This document shows, piece after piece, positions 21,524-30,405 of a stretch of 33,039 bases of DNA (the first letter of the stretch is position 1; each line of letters begins with the position of its first letter). The stretch lies in assembly GCA_034211175.1 (NCBI GenBank), contig JAXHUH010000251.1, positions 1 to 33,039 on the forward strand. The letters run 5' to 3'. The DNA comes from JAXHUH01 sp034211175. GTDB taxonomy: Bacteria; Actinomycetota; Acidimicrobiia; Acidimicrobiales; CAIXPF01. A model generated the notes under the pieces. The model was given only the letters and a program-made list of their open reading frames with translations. It ran no database searches and was not told the DNA's origin. Made by a program: the position numbers and the translations under genes.

Positions 21524-22546
21524 TCAGGCGGCGCGGCTGAGGACCAGCTTCATCGGCGGGTCGGCAAGCGCGTCGACCGCGTCGTCCCAGTCGGCGACGG
21601 TCGAGGTGACGAGCGACGGGTCGAACCCGGCCGCCACGGCATCGAGCACCCCGGGGAGCGCGGCCCGGGCGTGGGCCCGGCCGGTGTGGAAGGTGCAGCA
21701 TCGGGTGTACATGCCGAGCAGCGGCAGGCTCGGGTCGTTCAGGTAGACCGCGGCGCTGGTGCACGTGCCGTCGCGCGACGTGCTCTCGATGGCGCAGCGG
21801 AGCCCGGCCTCGCTGCCGGCCGCATCGACCGTGATCGGAAAGGAGCCGATGCGCCGGGGTGGGCCATCGATCACCTGCGCGCCGAACGTCTCGGCCACCG
21901 CCAGGCGGTCGGCGTCGTCGTCGAGGTAGACGACTCGAGCGGCGCCGAGCGTGATTGCGAGGCCTGCGGCGTAGAGGCCGATCGAGTTCGAGCCCCCGTC
22001 GCCGCCGACGACGAGGACCTCCGCCCCCGGCTCCTCTGCGAGCTGGGGCCCGACGCAGCGCCAGGCGTCGGGCACGTTGTCGCTGCAGCTCGCCGCCGTG
22101 GTCGGTGCGACGCCGTCGGGGAGGGCGACGAGCATGGCGTCGGCGTGGGGCACTGCCGCGAGGTCGGCTGCCAGGCCTCCCCAGTCGAGGCCGCCGAGCG
22201 GCCCGAGGCCGTAGGTGGTCATCGGCGGGTGCGCGGCGCAGTTGCCCGTGCGGCCTCGGCGGCACGGCACACACCGCCCGCACGAGATCTGGAACGGCAC
22301 GATCACCCGGTCGCCCGGCGTCACCGTCGTGACGGCCGCGCCGACCTCGACCACCTCGGCAACGCCCTCGTGGCCGAACGGGTACGGCCCTTCGAGCGGG
22401 TATCGCCCCTGGAGGACGGCGACGTCGAGGTCGCAGGTCGCCAAGGTGAGCGGTCGCACGATCGCCGCATCGTCGCTCGGGAGGGTCGGCTCCGCGACGT
22501 CCTCCCAGGCGACCTCGCCCGCCCCCTTCAGCACCAGTCGCTGCAT
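21524..22546 (-). CDS. Zinc-dependent alcohol dehydrogenase family protein
   Basis: A 340-aa medium-chain dehydrogenase/reductase. The catalytic domain has the FGHEGVAEVVEVGAAV block (GHE zinc region), the four-cysteine structural zinc lobe CGRCVPCRRGRTGNC near 88-102 and GDRVIVPFQISC. The cofactor domain has VLVVGGDGGSNSIGLYAAGLAITLGAARVVYLDDDADRLAVAETFGA; the GGDGG turn replaces the usual GxGxxG. CDLDVAVLQGRYPLEGPYPFGHE places a Cys-Asp pair where the catalytic zinc cysteine is expected. ATG 22546 has a GAGGAG Shine-Dalgarno 6 nt away. It is divergent from a TetR gene across three operator copies, so the TetR protein probably controls it. The substrate is unknown. Confidence 0.9.
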   Translation of the reverse strand: MQRLVLKGAGEVAWEDVAEPTLPSDDAAIVRPLTLATCDLDVAVLQGRYPLEGPYPFGHEGVAEVVEVGAAVTTVTPGDRVIVPFQISCGRCVPCRRGRTGNCAAHPPMTTYGLGPLGGLDWGGLAADLAAVPHADAMLVALPDGVAPTTAASCSDNVPDAWRCVGPQLAEEPGAEVLVVGGDGGSNSIGLYAAGLAITLGAARVVYLDDDADRLAVAETFGAQVIDGPPRRIGSFPITVDAAGSEAGLRCAIESTSRDGTCTSAAVYLNDPSLPLLGMYTRCCTFHTGRAHARAALPGVLDAVAAGFDPSLVTSTVADWDDAVDALADPPMKLVLSRAA

Positions 22547-22567
22547 CGCAGGCTCCTCACGGTCGTT

Positions 22568-22624
22568 CCAGGACACTTGTCCTGGTAAGAAGTAGGACGA
22601 GTGTCCTGTTAGGACGACTGTCCT
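22568..22624. promoter_or_regulatory. Three copies of an AGGAC-N4-GTCCT operator
   Basis: AGGAC-N4-GTCCT occurs at 22570-22583, 22594-22607 and 22611-22624. The first is extended to a perfect 8+8-bp palindrome (arms CCAGGACA and TGTCCTGG, 22568-22585). The set fills the space between the divergent dehydrogenase and TetR starts. The identical 14-bp geometry three times implies one dimeric regulator with graded occupancy. Confidence 0.85.
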
Positions 22625-22645
22625 GTCAAGGCGAGATGGCGCGCC

Positions 22646-22651
22646 TACGCT
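22646..22651 (+). promoter_or_regulatory. -10 box (TACGCT) for the second TetR gene, leaderless
   Basis: TACGCT is followed by 8 nt and the GTG at 22660; a CTGTCA at 22623-22628 overlaps the third operator copy at the -35 distance, so repressor binding would block the promoter. Confidence 0.55.
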
Positions 22652-22659
22652 GCGGGGGC

Positions 22660-23232
22660 GTGCCCCGCCTGACCGATACGCGCCGGAAGATGCTGCGGAC
22701 GACGGCGCAGCTGCTCCGCCGCCAGGGGTATGCCGCCACGAGCTGGCGTCAGGTCGTCGCCGAGGCCGACGCCCCGTGGGGCTCGCAGTCGCACCACTTC
22801 CCGCAGGGCAAGGAGCAGTTGGCCGCCGAGGCGGTGGCGATGGCGGGGGAGCGCTACCGGCGCCTGCTCGTCGAGGCGTTCGCCGGCGTGTCGCCGGCCG
22901 AGGCGGTCGCTCGATGGGCGGAGGTCGCCGCCCGGGAGCTCGAGGCGAGCGGCTGGGCTGATGGCTGTCCGGTCGCCACCGTCACGCTGGAGACCGCCCA
23001 CACCTCCGATCGCCTCGCCGAGGCGTGCAGCGCCGCGTTCACGGGCTGGCGCACCGCCCTCGCCGATGCCATCGAACGCCACGGCGGCGACCGCGCCGCG
23101 GCCGAGGCGCAGGCGACGGTCGTCCTCGCCTCGATCGAGGGCGCTCTGCTCCTGGCCCGCGCCGACCGAACCCCGGAACCGCTCCACACGGTCGCGGCCC
23201 AGCTCGGCGCCGTGCTCGCCGCCGACGGCTGA
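22660..23232 (+). CDS. TetR/AcrR family regulator (LmrA/YxaF-like C-terminus)
   Basis: A 190-aa TetR protein. The HTH spans about 5-50 (RLTDTRRKMLRTTAQLLRRQGYAATSWRQVVAEADAPWGSQSHHFPQGKEQL), with HHFPQGKEQL as the conserved helix-4 entry typical of LmrA/YxaF-type members. The ligand domain has a GCPVATVTLETAH block, also typical of that subgroup. GTG 22660 is chosen because of the leaderless TACGCT spacing; an upstream ATG at 22636 would contain the promoter. The AGGAC-N4-GTCCT sites next to it are its likely targets, controlling itself and the dehydrogenase. Confidence 0.9.
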   Translation: MPRLTDTRRKMLRTTAQLLRRQGYAATSWRQVVAEADAPWGSQSHHFPQGKEQLAAEAVAMAGERYRRLLVEAFAGVSPAEAVARWAEVAARELEASGWADGCPVATVTLETAHTSDRLAEACSAAFTGWRTALADAIERHGGDRAAAEAQATVVLASIEGALLLARADRTPEPLHTVAAQLGAVLAADG

Positions 23233-23292
23233 ACGCATGGCGGCCCCGCACCGTTCGATCGACCGTCGACGGGGCACCGGCCCGCTGCGCCG

Positions 23293-23307
23293 TCGTGCTA
23301 GGCACGA
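23293..23307 (+). promoter_or_regulatory. Palindrome upstream of the CMD-family gene
   Basis: TCGTGC-TAG-GCACGA is a perfect inverted repeat with the same TAG centre as the MarR operator. It overlaps a TAGGCA box 6 nt before a GTG at 23311. It could be an operator for transcription of the decarboxylase-like gene. Confidence 0.5.
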
Positions 23308-23310
23308 GCC

Positions 23311-23385
23311 GTGGATCTTCGAACCAGACGCGACGGCGCAGTGCGCGCACCGGCAGGGACGGTGGCCACGGAGGTGGCCCGGTGA
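23311..23385 (+). CDS. Possible 24-codon leader ORF before the CMD-family gene
   Basis: A GTG at 23311 opens 24 codons (VDLRTRRDGAV, then RAPAGTVATEVAR) and ends in a TGA overlapping the next GTG by 4 bp (GTGA). Its start is 6 nt from a TAGGCA box inside a palindrome. The overlap argues for coupling, but the frame is short and the box imperfect, so this may be chance. Confidence 0.25.
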   Translation: MDLRTRRDGAVRAPAGTVATEVAR

Positions 23386-23951
23386 GCAGGTTGCCGCTCC
23401 GGCGGCCCGAGGAGCTCGACGCTGCGCAGCGGGCGGTCTACGACGCGATCGTCGGCGGCACCCGTGGTGCCACGCCGAGGGACGGGGCGCTGACCAACGA
23501 GGACGGCTCGCTGATCGGGCCGTTCAACGCCATGGTCACGAGCCCGACGGTCGGCGGGCCGCTCCAGGCCGTCGGCGAGGCGCTGCGCTACCGATCGTCG
23601 CTGTCGGACGCAGTGCGGGAGCTCGCCATCCTCGTCACGGCCGCCCACTGGGACGCGCCGTTCGAGTGGTGGGCCCACGTCCGCATCGCCGAGCGTGCCG
23701 GGATCGACCCAGCGATGATCACCGCGATCGAGCGAGGCGAGGTGCCCGACGTCGCCGACGAGGAGCTCCGTCTCGTCCACGAGGTCGCCACGATGCTGCT
23801 CGACTCGGGGACGCTCGGCGACGAGACGTACGCCGCCGTCGAGGCCCGCTTCGGCCCCGACGGCGTCGTCGAGCTGCTCACCCTCATCGGCTATTACTCG
23901 ACGATCGCGTTCATCCTCAACGCGGTCGCCGTCGAGGCCCCCACCGACTGA
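23382..23951 (+). CDS. Carboxymuconolactone decarboxylase family protein
   Basis: A 189-aa all-helical protein of the CMD/AhpD-like family. The core is FNAMVTSPTVGGPLQAVGEALRYRSSLSDAVRELAILVTAAHWDAPFEWWAHVRIAERAGIDPAMI, with the ELAILVTAAHW and EWWAHVRIAERAG helices conserved in this group; the closing helix is VVELLTLIGYYSTIAFILNAVAV. No CxxC is present, so it is not an AhpD-type peroxidase; similar proteins act as lactone decarboxylases or have unknown roles. GTG 23382 has a GGAGGT Shine-Dalgarno 8 nt away. It follows the TetR gene by 150 bp. Confidence 0.88.
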   Translation: MSRLPLRRPEELDAAQRAVYDAIVGGTRGATPRDGALTNEDGSLIGPFNAMVTSPTVGGPLQAVGEALRYRSSLSDAVRELAILVTAAHWDAPFEWWAHVRIAERAGIDPAMITAIERGEVPDVADEELRLVHEVATMLLDSGTLGDETYAAVEARFGPDGVVELLTLIGYYSTIAFILNAVAVEAPTD

Positions 23952-23987
23952 CCACGGTGTGGCCCCGGTCGGCCGGTCCGGCGGGCG

Positions 23988-25781
<1,794 letters not shown>

Positions 25782-25867
25782 GGCCCTGCTCCCCCTGGTC
25801 CGTCCCTGACGCGGCGCAGCGAACGGGTCGATCCGCCCAGAGCGCCCGTTCGCCGTCCGGACCCCCG

Positions 25868-25897
25868 ACGCTAGCTCCCCTTACCGAACGATCGCTA
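25868..25897 (-). promoter_or_regulatory. Promoter and candidate operator for the monooxygenase
   Basis: On the minus strand TAGCGT (plus 25868-25873) is a -10 box with a leader of about 80 nt. Upstream of it TACCGA-ACGA-TCGCTA (plus 25882-25897, 5 of 6 bp match) covers the -35 region and the stop codon of the upstream gene; its form resembles TetR-family sites. No -35 hexamer is clear. Confidence 0.45.
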
Positions 25898-26164
25898 GGT
25901 GCTGGTCGGGGCGGTGAGCGCACCGAGGCCGTCGTCCCGGTCGCCGGTCAGGCTCGTGACGGTCGCCTCGGCGCCGATCGCATCGGTCGCCGCGGCCACC
26001 CGACGGTCGATCGGGTCCGTGGCGACGGTGAGATCACGGTCGACGCCGGCGATCAGGAGGCGCAGGCCTGCCTCGATCGTGGCGTTGAGCGTGCTGCCCG
26101 ACGCCACCATCGCCCGGCCGAGGAGGTCCTCGTCGAGCCCGATCGCGACACGTCGTTTGGCCAT
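25895..26164 (-). CDS. Ribbon-helix-helix protein, VapB-antitoxin-like, without a partner toxin
   Basis: An 89-aa protein. Residues 1-42 (MAKRRVAIGLDEDLLGRAM, then GSTLNATIEAGLRLLIAG) look like the beta-strand plus two helices of a ribbon-helix-helix DNA-binding domain as in VapB-type antitoxins. The remainder is a polar tail of no known family. ATG 26164 has a GGGGG Shine-Dalgarno 6-7 nt away, with GGATCC between. No PIN-domain or other toxin follows; downstream is the monooxygenase and upstream an unknown protein, so it may be an orphan regulator. The TAG stop lies inside the candidate operator of the next gene. Confidence 0.6.
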   Translation of the reverse strand: MAKRRVAIGLDEDLLGRAMVASGSTLNATIEAGLRLLIAGVDRDLTVATDPIDRRVAAATDAIGAEATVTSLTGDRDDGLGALTAPTST

Positions 26165-26206
26165 CTGGATCCCCCCTGGGCTCGATGTAAACGGGCGCAT
26201 CTTTCA

Positions 26207-26641
26207 TCACGCTGAGCGTCCGCCGCCACCTGGCCACCGGCCGTGCCCGCCATTGGTCCGGGAGGCGGGCCCGTTGCGGCCAGGGTCGGCCTGGAGAACG
26301 CGCAGCAGCTGCTCGGCGTCCTCCGACGGCACCACGAACTCGAGCGACGTCATGCCGTCGGGCAGATCGCGCCGGCGGATGCGTCCGGCGGGCTTCGCCC
26401 GCTGACTGCTCGGCGTGCTCCGCGTCGCGCCGGCCGGGCCCGATCGTCGGCGACCGGCCCGGGCCATCGACGGGTGGTTGGCCGACGGGCGGCCCGGATA
26501 GCCGATGACTCGTGCTCCGCCGCTCCAGCGCTTCGCGGCCTCGTCGATCGCCCGGCGACCGTCGCCGGTGAGGGAGTCGGTCGATGAGTTGGTCGGGCGA
26601 TCGTCGGTCGGGTGCGGGGTGGTCACGAGATCTCGATCCAT
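26207..26641 (-). CDS. Hypothetical protein upstream of the RHH gene
   Basis: I do not recognise this 144-aa frame. The first 100 residues are polar and Arg/Ser/Pro-rich; residues 105-125 (LPDGMTSLEFVVPSEDAEQLLRVL) look like a genuine strand-helix unit, followed by a Gly/Arg tail. Codon third positions are GC-rich in the expected way. ATG 26641 has a GGGAGA sequence about 10 nt upstream; an in-frame ATG lies at 26650. It ends 42 bp before the RHH gene on the same strand. It could be a partner of the RHH protein, but nothing shows this. Confidence 0.45.
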   Translation of the reverse strand: MDRDLVTTPHPTDDRPTNSSTDSLTGDGRRAIDEAAKRWSGGARVIGYPGRPSANHPSMARAGRRRSGPAGATRSTPSSQRAKPAGRIRRRDLPDGMTSLEFVVPSEDAEQLLRVLQADPGRNGPASRTNGGHGRWPGGGGRSA

Positions 26642-26740
26642 GGGCGCCATTCTCCCGACGACCTGTGACAGTGAAGCCGCCCCGACGGACGAGCGGCGGA
26701 GGTGGATACCCGACGCGGCGGTGCGAGCATGGTGGGCTCG

Positions 26741-27376
26741 ATGAGCCGCCGGAACGATGATCGCCTCGACGTCGCGCACGCCGCCGCCCAGCGGGTGTGG
26801 ATGTCACTGATGACGGCCGTGTCGCGAGCGCAGGCACCGCGACGGACCACCGGCCTGCCGCCCCACGGCACCGCCACCTACTTCAGCACCGTCGTCCGCC
26901 TGCCGCCCGAGCTCGTGCCCGACCTCGACATCGAGGCCCCCGACCACCGGTACCGGCCGGAGGACGTGCACGTCACCGTCGCCAACCTCAACGACGCGAC
27001 CGTTCCGATGGCGGACGCGCTGGAGACGCTGAGGGGCAGGGAGCTGCCGGCGGTCCGGTTCCGGATCGAGGGTCTCGGCCGTTCGCCGGGCACGTTGTTC
27101 CTCCGGTGCGTCCACGACCACACGCTCCGGCGACTGCGCACCGAGATCCGCGATGCGTTCGGCGCCCCACCCCCGCCGTGGCCGGAGCGGGCGTTCGCCT
27201 GGCTCTCGTTCGCCAACGTGGCCCGCTTCGACGGCCCCGGCACCTGGCCCGGCCGCGGTGACGTTCGCGCCGACGTGACGGTGGACGAGCTCGAGCTCGT
27301 CACCACCGATCGCTTCTTCTCCCCCGAGGCCACCACCGTCCTCGCCCGCCTCGCCCTCGGACGCGACCACACCTGA
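26741..27376 (+). CDS. 2H-phosphoesterase-like (2'-5' RNA ligase superfamily) protein
   Basis: A 211-aa protein. The HVTVANLNDA stretch near residue 80 has the H-x-T-x motif of LigT/2H phosphoesterases, on a strand after the YRPEDV turn. The second motif expected in the fold is degenerate: the matching strand reads FAWLSFANVARFDG with no histidine. The rest (RELPAVRFRIEGLGRSPGTLFLRCVHDHTLRRLRTEIRDAFG) fits the two-lobed layout. With one HxT motif missing, catalysis is doubtful. Start is uncertain: ATG 26741 has GGTGGG upstream, and ATG 26729 is also in frame. It is divergent from the hypothetical protein at 26641. Confidence 0.5.
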   Translation: MSRRNDDRLDVAHAAAQRVWMSLMTAVSRAQAPRRTTGLPPHGTATYFSTVVRLPPELVPDLDIEAPDHRYRPEDVHVTVANLNDATVPMADALETLRGRELPAVRFRIEGLGRSPGTLFLRCVHDHTLRRLRTEIRDAFGAPPPPWPERAFAWLSFANVARFDGPGTWPGRGDVRADVTVDELELVTTDRFFSPEATTVLARLALGRDHT

Positions 27377-27606
27377 GTCGATCGTCCTCCGGCACGCGGG
27401 GGCTTCTCGCCGAGTCCTGTCGACATCCCGTGGGCCGCGGGGTACGCAACCTGTTGAGTGGCCGGCGCCGCCACCGATGGCAGGGGTTGCGCCGAGGGGA
27501 CGATTGGCCCGGGAGTCGGCCCTCCGGTCCTACCCGCCGGCCGGATTGTGCCCGCCGACGGAAGTCTGTAACACACGGATATGTACTGAGATGGTACGAA
27601 AAGTCG

Positions 27607-28089
27607 GTGTCGACTTCATCGGAGCTCTTCGCCCAGGCGGCGACGAAGACAGCGGAAGCCGAGGAGCGGTACGCCGCCGCGGCCCTGCTGACCACCTACA
27701 ACGACCGCCTGGACATGTTGAACGCGTTCATCCGGACGACGCGGATGGACAAGCACGTCGAGGAGGTGTGGACCTCGGCCGCGGCAACGGAGTCACGCGA
27801 GGCGCTGACGCGGACCTGGACTCAGATGCTCGCCATGCAGTTCGACCTCGAGGAGGAGGTCTCGACATGGGGCCGCGAAGCCGCCGATCTCGAAGACGAG
27901 GCCGAGCGCCTGACGGTGTCGGCGCAACGCACGAGGGCGATCGAGGACCTGGAGCGCCTCGAGTCGCAGTCCTCGCACGCGTCGGCTCCGGGCGAGGACT
28001 GTGAGCCTGATCCTCTGCTCCGCCTCGACGTATTGATCCCGGATCCGCTTCCCGGCGCAGCCCGGTACTGCAGAGGGAGCTACTCGTGA
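27607..28089 (+). CDS. Coiled-coil hypothetical protein, first gene of a lower-GC pair
   Basis: A 160-aa protein I do not recognise. From SSELFAQAATKTAEAEERYAAAALLTTYNDRLDMLNAF to DLEDEAERLTVSAQRTRAIEDLERLESQ it is almost wholly helical with heptad-like Leu/Ala spacing and one mid-protein Trp (VEEVW, TRTWTQM), reminiscent of ESX/WXG helical-hairpin proteins. The tail (residues 130-160) is Pro/Leu-rich. GTG 27607 is chosen because the conserved-looking helix starts there; a TACGAA box lies 6 nt upstream. Its TGA overlaps the next gene as GTGA. The 230 bp before it hold no gene I can support. Confidence 0.6.
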   Translation: MSTSSELFAQAATKTAEAEERYAAAALLTTYNDRLDMLNAFIRTTRMDKHVEEVWTSAAATESREALTRTWTQMLAMQFDLEEEVSTWGREAADLEDEAERLTVSAQRTRAIEDLERLESQSSHASAPGEDCEPDPLLRLDVLIPDPLPGAARYCRGSYS

Positions 28090-30242
28090 CCGGTCGTCGT
28101 GTCTCCATGGACATCGGCGAGGCGAAGCAGCTCGCCATCAGGTACGAGACCCTCGCAATCGGTCTGCGCGGCCTCGCCGACGACATCGCGTCGCACCAGT
28201 TCGAGGACACCTTCGGACGTGTCCAGTACGTCGTTCCGAAGCTCCGCGAGTGGGTCGCCGAGCTCGAGGCCGAGGGCAGCACCATCACGTCGACCGCCGA
28301 GACCCTCGACGGCCTCGAACACCCCTTCGAGGTCAGCTACGAGCTCTCGGTTGCGCTCCCCGAGATGCCGGAGTCGATGCACGGCAAGACCATCGACGAG
28401 CTCGAGTACATCCTCGAGCACGGGACCGACGAGGAGCAGGCGGAGGCCCGCATTGCGCTCCTCCTGAAGGCGTCCCGCGATCCGGAGCTCGCCAAGACGC
28501 TCATAGAGGAGTGGGACGGCGGCATCGAGGGCTACCAGGCGGACCTCGACATGGCGATCGAAGCTGATGGGCGGGGTGAGGAAGGCGCCGACGAGTGGCT
28601 CGCCCTGCTCCTGGCCCCGATCGTGGCCGTGAGCTACGCGCTCGACGAGGATCCCGACAGTGCGGACGACTCGAAGCTTCTGTTCGAGGTGTTCGGCCTC
28701 GACGAGACCTCCTACACGGACGACCCAGAGGAGATGGTTGCGTCCGACCGATTGAGTTGGGTGGTCGACAAGGCCGACTGGGGCGAGCGCTTCCTCCTCG
28801 ATGTCGCCAGCTATGGCCTCCAGCACTTGCACGGAACGGCCACATCGGTCAACCACGACTACGTGCACGACGCTGCGGCGCAGCTGAACCAGACCCAACA
28901 GGGAGCCATCGGCCTGGCCAACGTGATGCTCGAGCAAGTCGACGGTGCACCACCAGGTGTCCTGAAGATCGACAACCTGGCCGACAGCCAGGTCTTGGTG
29001 AGCTGGTCCGTGGATGAGCTCGTCGCTGAGACCTTCAACCAGGCTCTGGCTCCGCAGCCGGGTCATCCTCGCCAGGGCATGGGGCTCGACCCGTACGCCG
29101 CTCCACCCGACGTCGATGTCTTCGACGCCAGCGGTGATGAGACCAGCAGCGAGCAACAGTTCCTCGTGAGGGCTCTCGAGGCGCACATCGTTGCGACGGG
29201 CTCCGACAGCATCGCCGGACAAGAGACGCAGGTCGCCTTCGGCGCGGGCATTGCGCTCCACGATCCGCGCATGGCCTTCAGTGGGGTCGCCGACCAACAC
29301 GGTGTGCTGGTCGACGATGCCGGCGCGCAGGTCGATGCGTTTCAGGTGCAGGCCGTCGTCGAGGTCGTCGGTCGCGGCAACGCCGTGGCATTCCATGCGC
29401 TGAACGCCGGCGTCGAGTTTGCGAACGCTCGCGAGGCGTATCAGGTCATCGCTGCAGACGTGCCGAGTGACCGCCTGAGCCCGGGCGGAGCAGGCGTCGA
29501 TGCCGCTCGGCGGATAGCCGGCGTCGACCTGGCGCTCGACGCGCTGCACGAGCCCCTCGAGAGCGACGTCGGACTCGCTGCGTACGGTCTCGCCGGCTGG
29601 ACATTCGTCGAGGCGTCGACGCGAGTCGGTGGATCGCTCGGCGCGGCGCTCGGTGGAGCCATCGGATCGGCAACAGGTGGCGGGGCGATCGTGCTCGCCG
29701 GCCTCGGCAAGGACGCAGGGGGAATGCTGGGCGGGCTCGCAGGGAACAGCGTGCTCGACCGCGCCGAGGACGCAGGCTTCGGGCCGGGCGATCCGCTTCC
29801 GGACCTTCCGTGGACCGGCGAGTACCGGGCTCAGCAGTATCAGGCCCGTGGAACACCGGCCGTCTCGAACACCAGGCTGAACATCCTCAACGGTCTCGTT
29901 GCGAGTGACTACGGACTCGATCTCGAGGATCAGGGCGACAACTCGGTGGCCGCCGAGTCGCTCACGGGCACCGGCCTACTTCGAGCCGAGCTCGTCCATG
30001 GACCACCGGCTGCGGTCGGGGGAGACATGGACACGATCTTCGATGACGTGGTGATTGCCGCTGGGGACGAAGGCCGTGTGGGAAGCCAGGAGGCGACGAA
30101 CGCAAAGCGGCTCTGGACCGACTTCGAAGAGGAGTACAAGGGGATCGAGGAAGAGGTCGAGCGCCGGCGCGCCGCAGCGGAAGCAGCGAAGCGCGATCCG
30201 TTCGTCGAGATCAAGGTCGGTCCGTGGGAGAAGTCCTTCTAG
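28086..30242 (+). CDS. Large WXG/ESX-like protein with glycine-zipper segment
   Basis: A 718-aa protein of no family I can name. Residues 1-85 (MDIGEAKQLAIRYETLAIGLRGLADDI, then VPKLREWVAELEAEGSTI) form a helical bundle with a central Trp, as in WXG100/LXG-type secreted proteins. Residues 115-330 are acidic and helical with many Trp/Tyr. Residues about 513-555 hold glycine-rich hydrophobic repeats (GGSLGAALGGAIGSATGGG and AGGMLGGLAGN), a glycine-zipper pattern able to insert into membranes. The end (FEEEYKGIEEEVERRRAAAEAAKRD) is charged coiled coil. There is no signal peptide, lipobox or recognisable nuclease. GTG 28086 has an AGAGGGAG ribosome site and overlaps the preceding gene. Composition is lower in GC than the neighbours (line 28801-28860 is 36/60), suggesting transfer. 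The stop codon lies inside the inverted repeat that follows. A T7SS-type substrate is the leading guess. Confidence 0.65.
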   Translation: MTGRRVSMDIGEAKQLAIRYETLAIGLRGLADDIASHQFEDTFGRVQYVVPKLREWVAELEAEGSTITSTAETLDGLEHPFEVSYELSVALPEMPESMHGKTIDELEYILEHGTDEEQAEARIALLLKASRDPELAKTLIEEWDGGIEGYQADLDMAIEADGRGEEGADEWLALLLAPIVAVSYALDEDPDSADDSKLLFEVFGLDETSYTDDPEEMVASDRLSWVVDKADWGERFLLDVASYGLQHLHGTATSVNHDYVHDAAAQLNQTQQGAIGLANVMLEQVDGAPPGVLKIDNLADSQVLVSWSVDELVAETFNQALAPQPGHPRQGMGLDPYAAPPDVDVFDASGDETSSEQQFLVRALEAHIVATGSDSIAGQETQVAFGAGIALHDPRMAFSGVADQHGVLVDDAGAQVDAFQVQAVVEVVGRGNAVAFHALNAGVEFANAREAYQVIAADVPSDRLSPGGAGVDAARRIAGVDLALDALHEPLESDVGLAAYGLAGWTFVEASTRVGGSLGAALGGAIGSATGGGAIVLAGLGKDAGGMLGGLAGNSVLDRAEDAGFGPGDPLPDLPWTGEYRAQQYQARGTPAVSNTRLNILNGLVASDYGLDLEDQGDNSVAAESLTGTGLLRAELVHGPPAAVGGDMDTIFDDVVIAAGDEGRVGSQEATNAKRLWTDFEEEYKGIEEEVERRRAAAEAAKRDPFVEIKVGPWEKSF

Positions 30243-30363
30243 CCCCAATTGTTCATATCGCTCCGGCTGGCCTGGTGAGGACGTTGTCGGCCCGCATCGA
30301 CGGGTTCTGCATCTGTGCAGGTCACCTGTGGTCGTCGGGGTGCCCATGAACAATCAGGGCTAG
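30239..30363. mobile_element. 125-bp inverted-repeat element (MITE-like or long hairpin)
   Basis: CTAGCCCCAATTGTTCAT (30239-30256) and ATGAACAATCAGGGCTAG (30346-30363) are complementary at 16 of 18 positions, with 89 bp between. Inside are smaller hairpins (CTGCA-TCTG-TGCAG and CAGGT-C-ACCTG). Both ends carry CTAG. The left end supplies the TAG stop of the upstream gene. A non-autonomous transposable remnant or a transcription terminator are both possible; no transposase is present. Confidence 0.5.
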
Positions 30364-30392
30364 CGTGCCGACGACGACCGGCGGAGGCGGGG

Positions 30393-30398
30393 TACGTT
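30393..30398 (+). promoter_or_regulatory. -10 box (TACGTT) for the deacetylase gene, leaderless
   Basis: TACGTT then 7 nt then ATG 30406. A TAGCGT at 30361-30366, at the edge of the inverted repeat, is a second possible box. Confidence 0.5.
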
Positions 30399-30405
30399 CC
30401 GGCGG

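Noticed and set aside
22568..22624. CRISPR-like repeats
   Set aside because: The repeated units are 14-bp palindromes with unequal short gaps (10 and 3 bp), which is an operator set and not a repeat-spacer array.
28080..29549. Long minus-strand frame opposite the 718-aa protein
   Set aside because: It mirrors the sense gene codon for codon without a ribosome site or family match; the sense frame has a strong Shine-Dalgarno and a coupled upstream gene.
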